Assembly (NCBI GenBank): GCA_035048485.1
Contig: CM068587.1
Location: 26,988,534 to 27,052,533, forward strand
DNA: 64,000 bases
Direction: 5' to 3'
DNA from: Pteria penguin
Taxonomy: Eukaryota > Mollusca > Bivalvia > Pterioida > Pteriidae
Made by a program: the position numbers and the translations under genes. Under the pieces are notes generated by a model, which saw nothing but the letters and a program-made list of their open reading frames with translations, did not search any database and was not told where the DNA came from. Shown in pieces: positions 22,146 to 32,573 of this stretch. Within the stretch, counting starts at the first letter, position 1, and each line of letters opens with the position of its first letter.

Positions 22146-24184
22146 TCACACTTATACACGTATCTGTACAATGACTAATCAGCTTGTCTTTACCGATTTC
22201 ATTCAAATACCATAAATGCACTTTTACGACAAGTAGATATACGGGTATAAAAAACGTATATAACGTAGTTATACGTCCAGACTGGGGCATATATATCTAA
22301 AACATTATATACGTCCGTGCTCCAGGTGCGCACTGTATTTTCAATTTTTATATAAAAAATACGTTCTAATTTTTAAAATATCTATAATAGCGGAATATTT
22401 TAAGATACATTTCAAACGTTCATTGTGTAATCAAGCAGAGGAGATTTAAAAAGATATTAAATGATTATTAATCAAGATATCTAAGTCTAATTTCGTTATT
22501 TTTCATGCTTCACTGTACATGCACGGTAATATTATGGCGTCACGATAACTCTTACTAGTCACTACCGTGCATGTACCGTGGACATTGGATTTGGGCGTGT
22601 AAAGCCGCGGACACGCGTGGACACTGTCCCTGTATATCGGCCATATTGACCGCGTATATAGGTGGTCATTTACCTGTGTCCGCGCCGTCAGACGGTCAAA
22701 CGTGGACACGAAATATGTCCCGGTAAATGGGTATGATAGTGCTAAAAAGGCAGCGGCCTTATGATGATGCGTATTGTGTTTGTTCAGTGAAGCATGAAAA
22801 ATAACGAAATTAGACTTAAAGATATCTTGATTAATAATCATTTAACATCTTTTAAATCTCCTCTGCTTGATTACACAATGAACGTTTGAAATGTATCTTA
22901 AGATATTCTGCTATTCTAAATATTTTTAAAACTAGAACGCATTTTTTATATAAAAATTGAAAATATAGTGCGCACCTGGAGCATGGACGTATATAATGTT
23001 TTAGATATATACTTCCCTGTTTGGACGTATAACTACGTTATATACGTTCTTTATACCTGTATATCTACTTGTCGTAAAAGTGCATCAATGGTATTTGAAT
23101 GAAATCGGTAAAGACAAGCTGATTGGTCATTGTACAGATACGTGTATAAGTGTGATTTAAAAGAGAAAACTGAAGACATCTGACAAAGCTGTATGACAAA
23201 AGTCACCAAGGACATGCACACAAAAAATGATTTATTATTCCGAGAGTGTACCGAGTTTCTTTGTAATACCTATTTCGGACTCTTAATTAAAGAAGGCAAC
23301 GATCCGAATTGAAGAGCGCAGTTACTACTTGTGGGTTCAGTACAGTAAAGCCGATTTTAAAATCAAATAAATTAATATTATATGTGATATGATTTTCATT
23401 ATTGATTGCTCTGATAAACATATTCATATTTTGAAATATTACATGCGATTACGATGAAATACACGATTGATTAATTCTGGTAGATATTTATACATATGGA
23501 CATTGATCATCATTCTATTTTATTCATTATTATTTTCTTTGGTCTGTTTTCTTCTTTTTTAAGTATTCTTTTATCTTCCTGGTGAAGTGCAGGCAAACTT
23601 TTGAAAAATATTTATAATCTCAGAACAAAAGACAAAGCATGCGCACTGGAGTCGCAAGGGAAACTAGAGTGTCGGTCGTTTTCTTACCTAAAGAGTAAAG
23701 AAAAGTATCTTTCAGAACCCCCCCCCCTTTGAATTTCTTAGCTTCTTGCATACTCCTGCCAGATATAGGGCCGTATGTATCTTATGATTTCATCGGATAC
23801 GATCGTCTAATTCCGTGTATTAATCAGTGTCATAAGTCAAACCCTTATTCGCTACCAGGGTGAAGTAGAACAATAGACTTCACACAACACGCGTGCTCTA
23901 GTCGTAAGGTTACCTGGACTAAGTGCCGTTTGACCTAAACAGAGAGGAAAAGCCCCCTCCCCCCTTTTTTTTGTATTGTTTTGTCTCATTACATATTCTT
24001 TCCCAATACGATCGTATCTATTTTTGTATTAATTTCACGGATACGATCATGCAATTATATATAAAAGATGATGACCCGACTGAACACTGAATCTTGCATG
24101 TTTTACATTAATACATACACAAATATATATTTTGGTTGTATTGAAAAAGTTTAAAATACGTTTGCAAACGATATCTCGTGCACA

Positions 24185-24224
<40 letters not shown>

Positions 24225-26529
24225 GGGGGGGGGGTGACGTGTCGTTACTTTAACTCGGTCGTTAGGTGGCGTCGATCTTTCACTTAAATTTATTGCTCTG
24301 TAGGCTTACAGCACAATGCTTAGACTTGCAATAGGGAAATCACCCATTGTATTGGCGAATAAGATATTTGACTGAAACATCGTACAATTCTTCATTATCA
24401 ACAAGTACAAATAAAATGAGGGGGAGGGGGTAATTCATTTTTGGGTTTTCTCCCTTTGCCGGAGATATGGTTCTTAGATTTTGCTGTTGAGGGGGAGTAA
24501 TAAATCACAAGAAATCTGATAATAATTAATTTTCAAATATAAAATAGTAATGCTAGTACACAATTTATTAATATGCATTGGGATGTACATGTATGACAGT
24601 CTTCACACTAGAGATTTTCACACCTCTGTGGCTCAAATTAAAAAAAAGTTGGTTCACATATGTATGATCAGGCGTTTTCCAAAACAGGGGAACACCTTGG
24701 ATGCTTTCAACTAAGGGTGATTTAGAAAACATTGTGATTTTTATTTCATCTATTTATTTAATTTTTCTTTAATCAAAAACTCCTTAAATAAAATATCGTG
24801 TTTTCTGATTTTTTGCAAAACACCCGAGTCTGGCGCCATAAACTGAGAAAATCATTTCAGTTATTTCAGTTTAATTTATTCCATTATCACAAGGACTTAT
24901 AAACAATTTGTTTATAAGTCCTTGATTATCAAACATTCAAATAAATTGTCATATAGAATGGGTTTATTCTATTTATGGATATGGTAACAAAGAAGTTAAT
25001 CGTAAATGTCCGATACCTGCTGTGAACAAGTGAAACTATCGTTAATGTTCTTTGATTAACATGACATAATACCGGCAAGAAAGATATTCGGGCACATGTT
25101 CACAATAAAATTAAGAATAAAAATAATAATAATAAATCTTAAAATAACTGACACCATTTCCACGGCATTATTGTTGTATTCACTCGTTTTTCAAAACTAC
25201 GCTCTATTAACAGCCGGTTAATAGGTTATCGGGGCCGTAACTAATACTTGCGCCTGTCTTTCAGAAGGTTTAGCGGAAGCAAAAATATATATAAAAATAA
25301 TCTGGAAGTTTCACGATCGCATTTTTAAAGACAAGATGACAACACGTTACGTCTGACGGTTTGTGAAATACAGGCACATCTATGTAATGTCCCTTACGTC
25401 CACTGTGGGACAATTTTAATGTAAAGGTGTGAAAAGCTCGTCCGTTTTGTCCACCAGAGGACACGTACAGGTAAAAGGTGTGAAAACCTTGTCCGCTTTG
25501 ACCTCGAGAGGGCAAGTACAGGTAAATGGCAAATTGTATTATTAACATTAACGTGGACAGAAAACTGGCCTCCCGTGGTGTCCACGGAGGACAGACGTGG
25601 ACTGCCCACCGAGGCAACGAGGATTTTCCAACTTCCACGGTACATGTACGGTAGCTTAGATAAAATGAGGTCACTGTTCGATCTTGAGAAGCGGAATCAC
25701 GCACTTTCTGTCAATAAAATTTCAACTGTTAGCCTCCAGAGAAAAGAATTTGCGAATAGATTATTAATGAATTTAATCTTAAACTCCAACACCATTAAGA
25801 TTTGAAATTCTGATAAAATTCTTACCTTTCGTAATTGGAGTGATAGAGTTTGTAGTATTGGATTGCGTATGATAACTTTCCTATGACGGTGATAATGATG
25901 ACGGTGATGGTAATGGTAATGGTAATGATGGTGTCGGTGGTGGTGATGATGATAATTCTGTAAAATAAATCGTCAAATTTTCAATATATAATATATTTTA
26001 CTTTTCTTGGAATTTACTTTTTCTTAAAACAAAACTTGTCCCAATCATGTGTGATTTAAACAGTTAAAGCTGTCTAACGGAACTCAAGCGACCAAGAAAC
26101 CAGTTGCAATCGTACATGGAATGAGCGAATAGTGTATGAGAGGAATTTGTTACAAAACAACCAGGTTAATGAAAGACTACAACCTAGAGATATAGGAATT
26201 GAAATTACACATTACGATTACAAGAATGACAGAACGAGACTTTGTACAAGAAAATCGTCATTTACACCGGTCACAAGAACAAATGGGAACCACAAAGAAC
26301 TCATTTGATTTAGTGAAGGATTTTTAAAGTACAAAGGTCTACAGTGACGCAGGTTCCCGGTTTTTACACTTCTGCCAGACAAATAGCACATCGATACGTG
26401 AAAAAAAACTACTAACCAAGTTATCTTGTTTCAACAGGGTTTTTTTCTACCATGGTACAAACAAGAAACAGTAAAAGAAAATAATAAAAATATAGTCATG
26501 TGCTTTTACTAACATTTTAGACTTTCACA

Positions 26530-26530
26530 A

Positions 26531-26560
<30 letters not shown>
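26530..26560. repeat. (CA)n microsatellite
   Basis: About 15 CA units in intron 2 of pseudogene D, absent from gene C at 56710. Confidence 0.85.
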
Positions 26561-26562
<2 letters not shown>

Positions 26563-26589
26563 CAAATCACTTCGATACTGTGGACTCAG

Positions 26590-27410
26590 AGATACAAATA
26601 TCATAAATTTAGAAAACCTTCTGGAAAATTTTACAGAACATATTCAAAACATATCTAAATTCAGAAATATTATTTTTCAGCAATATGTGTCCAGGGAATT
26701 TCTCATTCCAATTTCTACGGTGATCTGGCTTACAAATTAAGGAGGGTCAGATACTTTGATATTTTCATTTTGTCCACATCTAAAATTGTCAAACGTCTAT
26801 ATCAACAATATAACCATACCAATGACCCACTGTACTTGGCCCTTATACAACCTTATGCATACTTCTCCTTGAGCGTTGCACTGACTAATAAGGCGGTTGG
26901 GACTCAATCACGGGCCTTGTCTAAACCATCTCAGAGGAGACATGGTTCTAAACCTCGTACCCTCTGACTATTAGTCGGAACTCCTCATATCAAGAGTATG
27001 AGCTCGCTTCCAGACCAGCAGAGCACAGTTACCTTATGTTGACGTCGCTCTATATATTTGTATATCATAATTTTACTCCACATTTCTATTAGTGTTTAAA
27101 TATTTTATAACCTCTCAACTATGTGTCTTTTGATTGTACTGCATTTGCGATGAGTAGGAAGGTGAGCCTCTAAAACAGCTAACCACACCAATCAAATACC
27201 ACTTGTTATTGATCAATTGATCAATTAATCGTTCTAAGTCGGTATCGCATCTGTCGTACAATCAATATTTTTATAATGTCATTGTATGTATTTCATAACT
27301 TGTTACCACGTTTTATTGCACATCTATTTGGTGACTTCTCCTCTACAGCAAAGTCAGATGTCTTTCCCTTTCTTTTTCTTTTTCTTACATTTTGATGCAT
27401 ATTACTCAGG
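26590..27410 (+). mobile_element. Penelope-like family 2 fragment in D intron 2
   Basis: The C-terminal polymerase segment reads SKIVKRLYQQYNHTNDP, ALTNKAVGTQSRAL and SKPSQRRHGSKPRTL with frameshifts. It continues into a 3' UTR and ends near CAGATGTCTTTCCCTTTC. The matching insertion lies in gene C intron 2 (56590-57430), so it predates the duplication. The stretch 27410-27650 is intron shared with gene C. Confidence 0.7.
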
Positions 27411-27749
27411 CTACATGCAGCATTCGAAGTCAACAGGTGCTATGTCGCTGTGACAGTAAAAATAATGCACAATAATGGATATTCACTTAGCCTTGGAAAC
27501 CAGAAAAGAAAAAGGGTTCTCGGGAGGAGTCTCCTGTCCTTTATGCCACACCCAACATGAATACTATATTTGTTCTATTGCCTACAAATCTACAATTTAT
27601 TAAACAACGAGTCGTTTTACATATAATCAATATTTGATTGTGTACTCACAGTGTAATAATACCTTCGACGAAATCTAGATAAATATCGATGTGTATGTTT
27701 CAAACCTCTTTGTGCATATCCGTAACGATGCCTTCTACACCCTAAATGT

Positions 27750-28765
27750 AAGAAAAAAGAGGAGTTACTGGCTCAGTTATGTGGCAGAAGTCACCATGGA
27801 GCTATACAGTACATGAATATGAATAATATACTAGCACATATAACACATTACAAAAATATTTGATTGTAGTGAAATTACGATATCGACTTAGGACGGTCAT
27901 TTAATTTGACAAAAGCCAAACAAATGGTGTGGTTAACCGGTTTACGGGCCCACCTTCCCACTCACCGTAACAGCAGAACAATCAAAGGACATACATTTAA
28001 AACTTTATAAATAATCCTCCATGTAAAGAACAAGGGTCAACAGGTATCGCATATTGAGAGGTCATAAAAATATAAACGCGTAAGGTATTGTAAAACATAT
28101 AATGATATAAAAATATATGCGACATCAACATGATAAACCGTGCTCTGCCAGTCTGAAAGCGAGCTAAGACCATAGATCTGTAGGAGTCCCGACTAACAGT
28201 CAGAGGGGACGAGGTTCAGGACCATGTCTCCTCTGAAAGAGGTTTGGACAAGGCCTGTCATATAATCCCCACTGCCCTGTTAGTCAGCGTGCATCGTTCA
28301 AGTAAAAGTCTGCATAAGGCTGTAGAGGGGCCAAATACAAGACCTATAGTCTTTTTGATGATCTCAATGTCATATTGTCTATTTAGAAGACGTTTGACTA
28401 TTTTATTATATGATAAAATAACGTTATCGGAGCCTTTTACTTTCCTTAGTTTATATACGAGATCACCGTAAAAATTAGGATGGAATATTCCATTGGATAC
28501 ATAGTGTTGAAAAGAAATATTTCCAAATTTAGATAGAAGTTCTGAATAAGATCTGAAGAATTTGCCGAATGTTTTTCTTAGCTTGTGATATCTGTAACCC
28601 TGAGTTAAATGTTCAGTAGTGATTTGTAAATTTCGTTTATGAAAGTCCAAAACATCGGTGCAGCCTCTGACAAATGGAACAAATTGAGATACATAGATAC
28701 CATATGATGGGAGTCCAAGTAAGGAAAATTTACAATAGGATATCCAAAATCTAATCGCCTTTTCA
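27750..28765 (-). mobile_element. Penelope-like family 2 element, 5'-truncated, minus strand
   Basis: From the terminus at 27750 (TGGTGACTTCTGCCACATAA on the minus strand) through a 3' UTR with ACCGGTTAACCACACC, the coding part covers about 170 codons. It contains YPIVNFPYLDS, LTQGYRYHKLRKTFGKFF, FYGDLVYKLRKVKG and [20 protein letters not shown], the thumb and C-terminal tail of the polymerase, broken by a frameshift near 28640. It meets the plus-strand element head to head at about 28766. The UTR shares landmarks with at least six other fragments in the window. Confidence 0.75.
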
Positions 28766-30691
28766 TCAAAATTAAATTTGCAAATAAAGGCATTGATTAT
28801 TTAAATTTCGGCCAAATTTTAAATTATAAGTCTGTTTTAGAGAAAATACCTCCATATTTCAAAAACAAAGATCCGCCATGTATTTCCTATAGCTACACGC
28901 CATCAGTTGCATCCAAAATTTATAATTACTAAGGGTTTCTACAGTGTCTTGATCTTAGCAACTCTGCATGCCATTCTCAACCGTGTGCATGTTCCTCATC
29001 TAATTTCATATATTCTCCTTCTGGCCATGTCATTACTGGTGATCTCGATATAGTTAAAAACACTAAATTAAGAGAACTTTTACTTAAAGGTCCAAAATAC
29101 AGAGAACCCAGATCATTCACATGGAGCCAAAATTTTGAGAATATTATGAACTGCTGCGAGGAATATGCCACACGATGGGCAAAAAGAGAGGAAGTACAAG
29201 TCGACACTCTTTCGGAATGGATAATATCTATTGCAGTACTGCTGAGATCAAAAATTAAAAAATTACAAGGTTCTGTGAACACCAGATTCGAATCTATTTT
29301 TAAAGATCCTGATGTTGACAGAGAACTTACCTTCCTCCAAGAACATTATATCATTACACCAGCAGATAAAGCATCTAATAATTATACATTTACTTGTAAG
29401 AAATATTACTTTGACAGCCTAGTGAAAGAATTAGGATTAAATTCAGCTCCAGGAAATCCTACTTATACTCTCACGAACTTTTCGGTTTCGGAAGTACTCG
29501 AGAATCATAAATCTGTCCTCAATACGTTTGGTATTGACTCAAATAAATTGAATTTAGAACTTCCATATTTGTACTGTATTCCAAAAATGCACAAAACTCC
29601 GTACAAACAACGCTTTATCGCTGGTTCCTCGAAGTGTTCCACAAAATCTGTATCGATGCTACTCACAAAAATATTATCAGAAATTAAATCTGGCCTTCAT
29701 AGATATTGCGAAACAGTATATTCCAGAAGTGGAATTAATCAAATGTGGATCCTTAAAAATTCAAAAGAGTTGTTAGAACATCTAAAATCAAAAAGTTTTA
29801 CTAAATTTCACTCCATCAAGTCTTTTGACTTTTCGACTCTGTACACAACGATCCCTCATCAGAAATTAAAAGACAGATTAGCGGAAATTATTCAAAATGC
29901 ATTTACTAGTAAAAACGGAAGCCGCAAATTCAAATATATAGTAATAGGCCACGATAAAACTTACTTTGTTAGGGAAAATTCTGATTCCAAAAATAAATAC
30001 ACTGAAACAGCTGTCATTCAGATGTTGAACTTTCTTATCGATAACATTTTTGTGGTGTTTGGAGGTAAGGTTTTTCAACAAATTGTCGGCATTCCAATGG
30101 GCACTAACTGTGTTCCGCTTCTGGCTGACATATTCCTTTATTCATACGAAGCTGAGTTCATTCAGTCTTTGCTTTCGCAAGGAAAAAAAACAATTGGCTC
30201 TTGGCTTCAATTTTACTTACAGATATATAGATGACTTGCTTTCAATTAATAATCCTTCATTCGCAGATTACCTTAGCATCATCTATCCAAGTGAACTGGA
30301 GGTCACAGAAACCACAGAAACTAGTAATTCTACTTCGTATTTAGATATTATGTTGTCTTTCGACATTAATGGTCAATTGAACACCTCACTCTATGACAAA
30401 CGTGACGATTTCAATTTCGCTATCACAAACTTTCCTTTCATAAGTAGCAACATTCCATCATCGCCCGCATACGGCGTATTCATATCTCAGTTAATACGTT
30501 ATTCCAGAGCATGTTCAAATTACAATGACTTTGTTCTGAGGGCTAGGCGACTTTCAGTTAAGCTGCTCAACCAGGGTTATATATGTGCTAGACTAGCATC
30601 GTCACTGAGGAAATTCTACGGTCGTTACGAGACTCTTATTACTCCATATGCTATCTCGTTATCCAGACTTTTAAATGATATTCTGGACTGA
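28766..30691 (+). pseudogene. Penelope-like reverse transcriptase, two lesions
   Basis: The reading frame runs from 28766 through a TAA at 28930, then 29146-30187. It shifts by one base in an A8 run (30185-30192) and continues to a stop at 30689-30691. Segments in order: linker (PPCISYSYTPSVASKI, SPSGHVITGDLDIV, LLKGPKYREP), thumb-proximal PADKASNNYTFTCKKYY, LPYLYCIPKMHKTPYKQRFI, palm motif A in FDFSTLYTTIPH, GIPMGTNCVPLLADIF, catalytic YRYIDDLLS after the shift, and FNFAITNFPF. The palm motifs are intact, so the copy is young. The relative at 8493 lacks the extra A. The family assignment to GIY-YIG PLEs rests on motif recall, not a search. Confidence 0.8.
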
Positions 30692-31015
30692 GACCGATTC
30701 CGATCACTTTACACAGATTTGACACCTTCTATACTAGAAGGTTACCTACTTCGACTTCTCCATATATAGATACATATGGAATTCACACGATTTGACTCTT
30801 TCTACGGGGTATATGTGACGGGTGTTGCTAGCAAGCAGGAGATGCTCACTCTCCCCGGGCACCTGATCTCACTCCATCACAGGGGTTCACATATGCTCTT
30901 CAAGTAGACATATTTTGTTATTTTCCATTTGTTTTTCATTTTCACTGATTTTGTATGTCCTATGGTTTCATGATTTTTGGACTTGTGGTTTGGATTTATC
31001 CATCATCTTTACATC
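28766..31015 (+). mobile_element. Penelope-like element family 1, most complete copy
   Basis: About 1.9 kb of polymerase coding sequence plus a 3' UTR ends at ATCCATCATCTTTACAT. The 5' end (N-terminal GIY-YIG region) is missing; the element starts within the linker at LANKG-type sequence (KFANKGIDYLNF). It lies in the first intron of the D gene and is absent from gene C (57785), so it arrived after duplication or was lost from C. No flanking direct repeat is clear. Confidence 0.8.
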
Positions 31016-31312
31016 CTCACGTTTATCATAAATATTAGTATATATTAGGTGGTTGATAATTTTGATGTTCAAATCTAAGAAAGGTGTAGATTTATCTCAA
31101 GTATTAACTTTATTCAATTTGAGCTCTGGTGGATATATTTCTGATATAAATTGTTCGAATGCATATTCTAAATACCATTGCTAACACTTTCAGTATACAA
31201 ATCCACAATAACAGCGATTAAGATTAAAGTAGTATTGCGAACATAAGTTTTGTTTGAATGAAGAAAATATTTCATTTTTAATTTAAATATTTTGAGATCT
31301 GAATAAGTGTAA

Positions 31313-31718
31313 AGTTGTATACCCTATAATTCGGTATAATTTCAAAATTAGAGCATGTTAAACAAAAACTGTCTTTTTCTTGTATGGCTGAAATTATCAA
31401 CTTTGCGTTAATAATATTTTTGCTGTTTTAAACCCTCGGAGATATCAAAATAAAGAGAAAATATTTCTTAACTAAAGCAGGTATTCAATAAATGCAACCA
31501 TCACCTGACTTTGCTCGTCAAGATTACTTACCTCGTCCGCCATGATGCTTCTAATTAGATCACATGGTAACCGGAAAATCCCTTCTCATTGAATATGTAT
31601 AAGTTGGTTGTAAACAATCTGTTTACAAACATCGCGTTTGAGACAGCCATACTTCACTTAAAACGGCGAATTTGATTGCAACATTTGTAAGGGCCCTTTT
31701 TAATATTTTTAAGCTTTT

Positions 31719-31749
<31 letters not shown>

Positions 31750-31814
31750 CAATACAATTTCGAATAAATTTACCTATAATATGAACTGTACTTACGAACA
31801 TAAGGTATACAACT
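31313..31814. mobile_element. 500-bp element with AGTTGTATACC inverted termini
   Basis: AGTTGTATACC on the left and GGTATACAACT on the right bound a segment missing from gene C intron 1 at about 57935. The target duplication is unclear (A/T-rich). It contains a minus-strand ATGGCGGACGAG followed at once by GTAAGT (31555-31571), which looks like a first coding exon with a splice donor. No transposase is present. Confidence 0.5.
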
Positions 31815-32094
31815 AACTTTAAGATATCCGAGTGAAAACATTTATTTACATATTGTATTCACTTGTTGAAATATAGTTCTTGTTGTTTTCCACTAAAATT
31901 TAAAAAAAATTAAAGAGCATACATAAGCGAGAAGAGGAAACATACGGAAAACATTCCATTCCAACTAATTTTAAGTTATATAATATATTTCTTTACCCGC
32001 ATCCCCTCTTTACGGAATTCGATTTATTATTTATATTTTGCTAAAACGATATTTTAATTTTTATAAAAGACAATTATATGACATTAATAGTAGA

Positions 32095-32235
32095 TGACTC
32101 GACACATATCGGTAAATAGTTAGTGTCTTTCGAATGAGTCAGTGAATACAGACACCTTATGCCGTGGTAGACATAGGCATGTCAAGATGTTCGATGTTCC
32201 TCGAAGCTTTGGATACCAATACATTATGCCGTAGT
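32095..32235. repeat. Truncated 60-bp minisatellite at the duplication junction
   Basis: Two or three units (core GCTTTGGATACCAATACATT and GTAGACATAGGCATGTCAAG) match the start of the array in gene C intron 1. Homology ends at about 32235, where the CCDC167-like intron begins. Confidence 0.8.
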
Positions 32236-32270
32236 AAACTTTTTATTATTAAAGTTGTTGTTTATTTCAG

Positions 32271-32377
32271 GGAAGCAGTTACGGGATTTAAGAAAAGAGA
32301 ATTGGAAGACATCTATCCTACCCTTTGCTGTAATTATATTAGTGTATATCTGTTATTACTATCTGTGGTCTCCGTGA
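32271..32377 (+). pseudogene. Orphan last exon of a CCDC167-like tail-anchored protein
   Basis: The acceptor TTGTTTATTTCAG is followed by an exon that in the +2 frame reads KQLRDLRKENWKTSI, a hydrophobic segment (LPFAVIILVYICYYYLW) and a stop at 32375. CCDC167 proteins end in a coiled coil, a basic LRxEN-type stretch and one C-terminal membrane helix, which this matches in order and length. No upstream exons exist before it; the sequence left of 32236 belongs to another intron. It is therefore interpreted as a piece cut off by the tandem duplication, with the full gene expected left of the window. A longer open frame in another register has no such features. Identification is from recall of the family. 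Confidence 0.6.
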
Positions 32378-32573
32378 TCCATCCTCTTTATCATTACCGA
32401 TTATTATTTAAGTTCATAAAGATCACTAGTGGACTGCCTATGACCATATTGCTGTGATTATATTAGGGTATATCTGTTATTACTATTTGTGGTCTCTGTG
32501 ATCCACCCTCGTTATCATTAACGATCATTATTTAAGTTCATAAGGATCCATGACCATATTGTATATTCAGTCT
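32326..32573 (+). repeat. 124-bp tandem duplication over the CCDC167-like exon end
   Basis: TGCTGTAATTATATTAG at 32326 recurs as TGCTGTGATTATATTAG at 32450, with the rest of the unit (TGTTATTACTAT, GTGATCCA) following. The first copy includes the last 17 codons; the second lies in the 3' UTR. Confidence 0.8.

Larger units (their letters stand above)
19006..25651. mobile_element. 6.6 kb foldback element (giant inverted repeat) with TA target
   Basis: The ends are CCGTACATGTACCGTGGAAG and its complement, with TA on each side (19004-19005 and 25652-25653). The left arm (19006 to about 22515) is inverted in the right arm (about 22785 to 25651), with roughly 95% identity by eye. A 270-bp spacer holds an extra copy of the terminal motif (ACCGTGCATGTACCGTGG). 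Shared interior marks are a CT/GA microsatellite, a 33-bp hairpin and a Penelope-like terminus. Subterminal GTGGAC/GTCCAC motifs recur. Open frames of up to 144 codons at both ends are mirror images and match no known transposase. It inserted into the last intron of pseudogene D. Element class is unknown. Confidence 0.8.
18618..27741 (-). pseudogene. Pseudogene D of the His-rich/EGF-like family
   Basis: Exons matching gene C exons 2, 3 and 4 are at 27650-27741, 25826-25957 and 18618-18796, all with usable splice sites. Three independent lesions are visible. No exon 1 exists anywhere in the interval up to gene B, because the duplication breakpoint at 32236 removed it. Exon 3 is 132 bases instead of 373, and its internal deletion changes the exit phase, so exon 4 would be read out of frame. 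In exon 4 the sixth EGF cysteine is Ser (CNRGSKGDPYFGC). A 6.6 kb palindromic element also sits in the last intron. Exon 2 remains open (CRRHRYGYAQRGLKHTHRYL). It is the sister copy of gene C and is probably non-functional, although read-through from gene B could still transcribe it. Confidence 0.8.
1..32235. repeat. Tandem segmental duplication, unit 1 (carries genes A and D)
   Basis: Unit 1 runs collinearly with 36281-58380. Anchors are 1 to 36281, exon 3 of A (1554) to exon 3 of B (38658), exon 1 of A to exon 1 of B (46074), the Penelope-like remnant at 10.8 kb to 48.6 kb, the DIRS remnant at 12990 to 52060, D exon 4 (18618) to C exon 4 (53927), D exon 2 (27650) to C exon 2 (57684), and the 60-bp minisatellite at 32095 to 58240. 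By eye, noncoding identity is about 88-95% over most of the length but about 99% in the first kilobase. The left end lies outside the window. Homology to C stops at about 32235. Confidence 0.85.

Noticed and set aside
25270..25704. 144-codon frame at the end of the foldback element as a transposase
   Set aside because: No catalytic motif; the mirrored arm has the frame disrupted, and repeats of GTGGAC/GTCCAC explain its composition.
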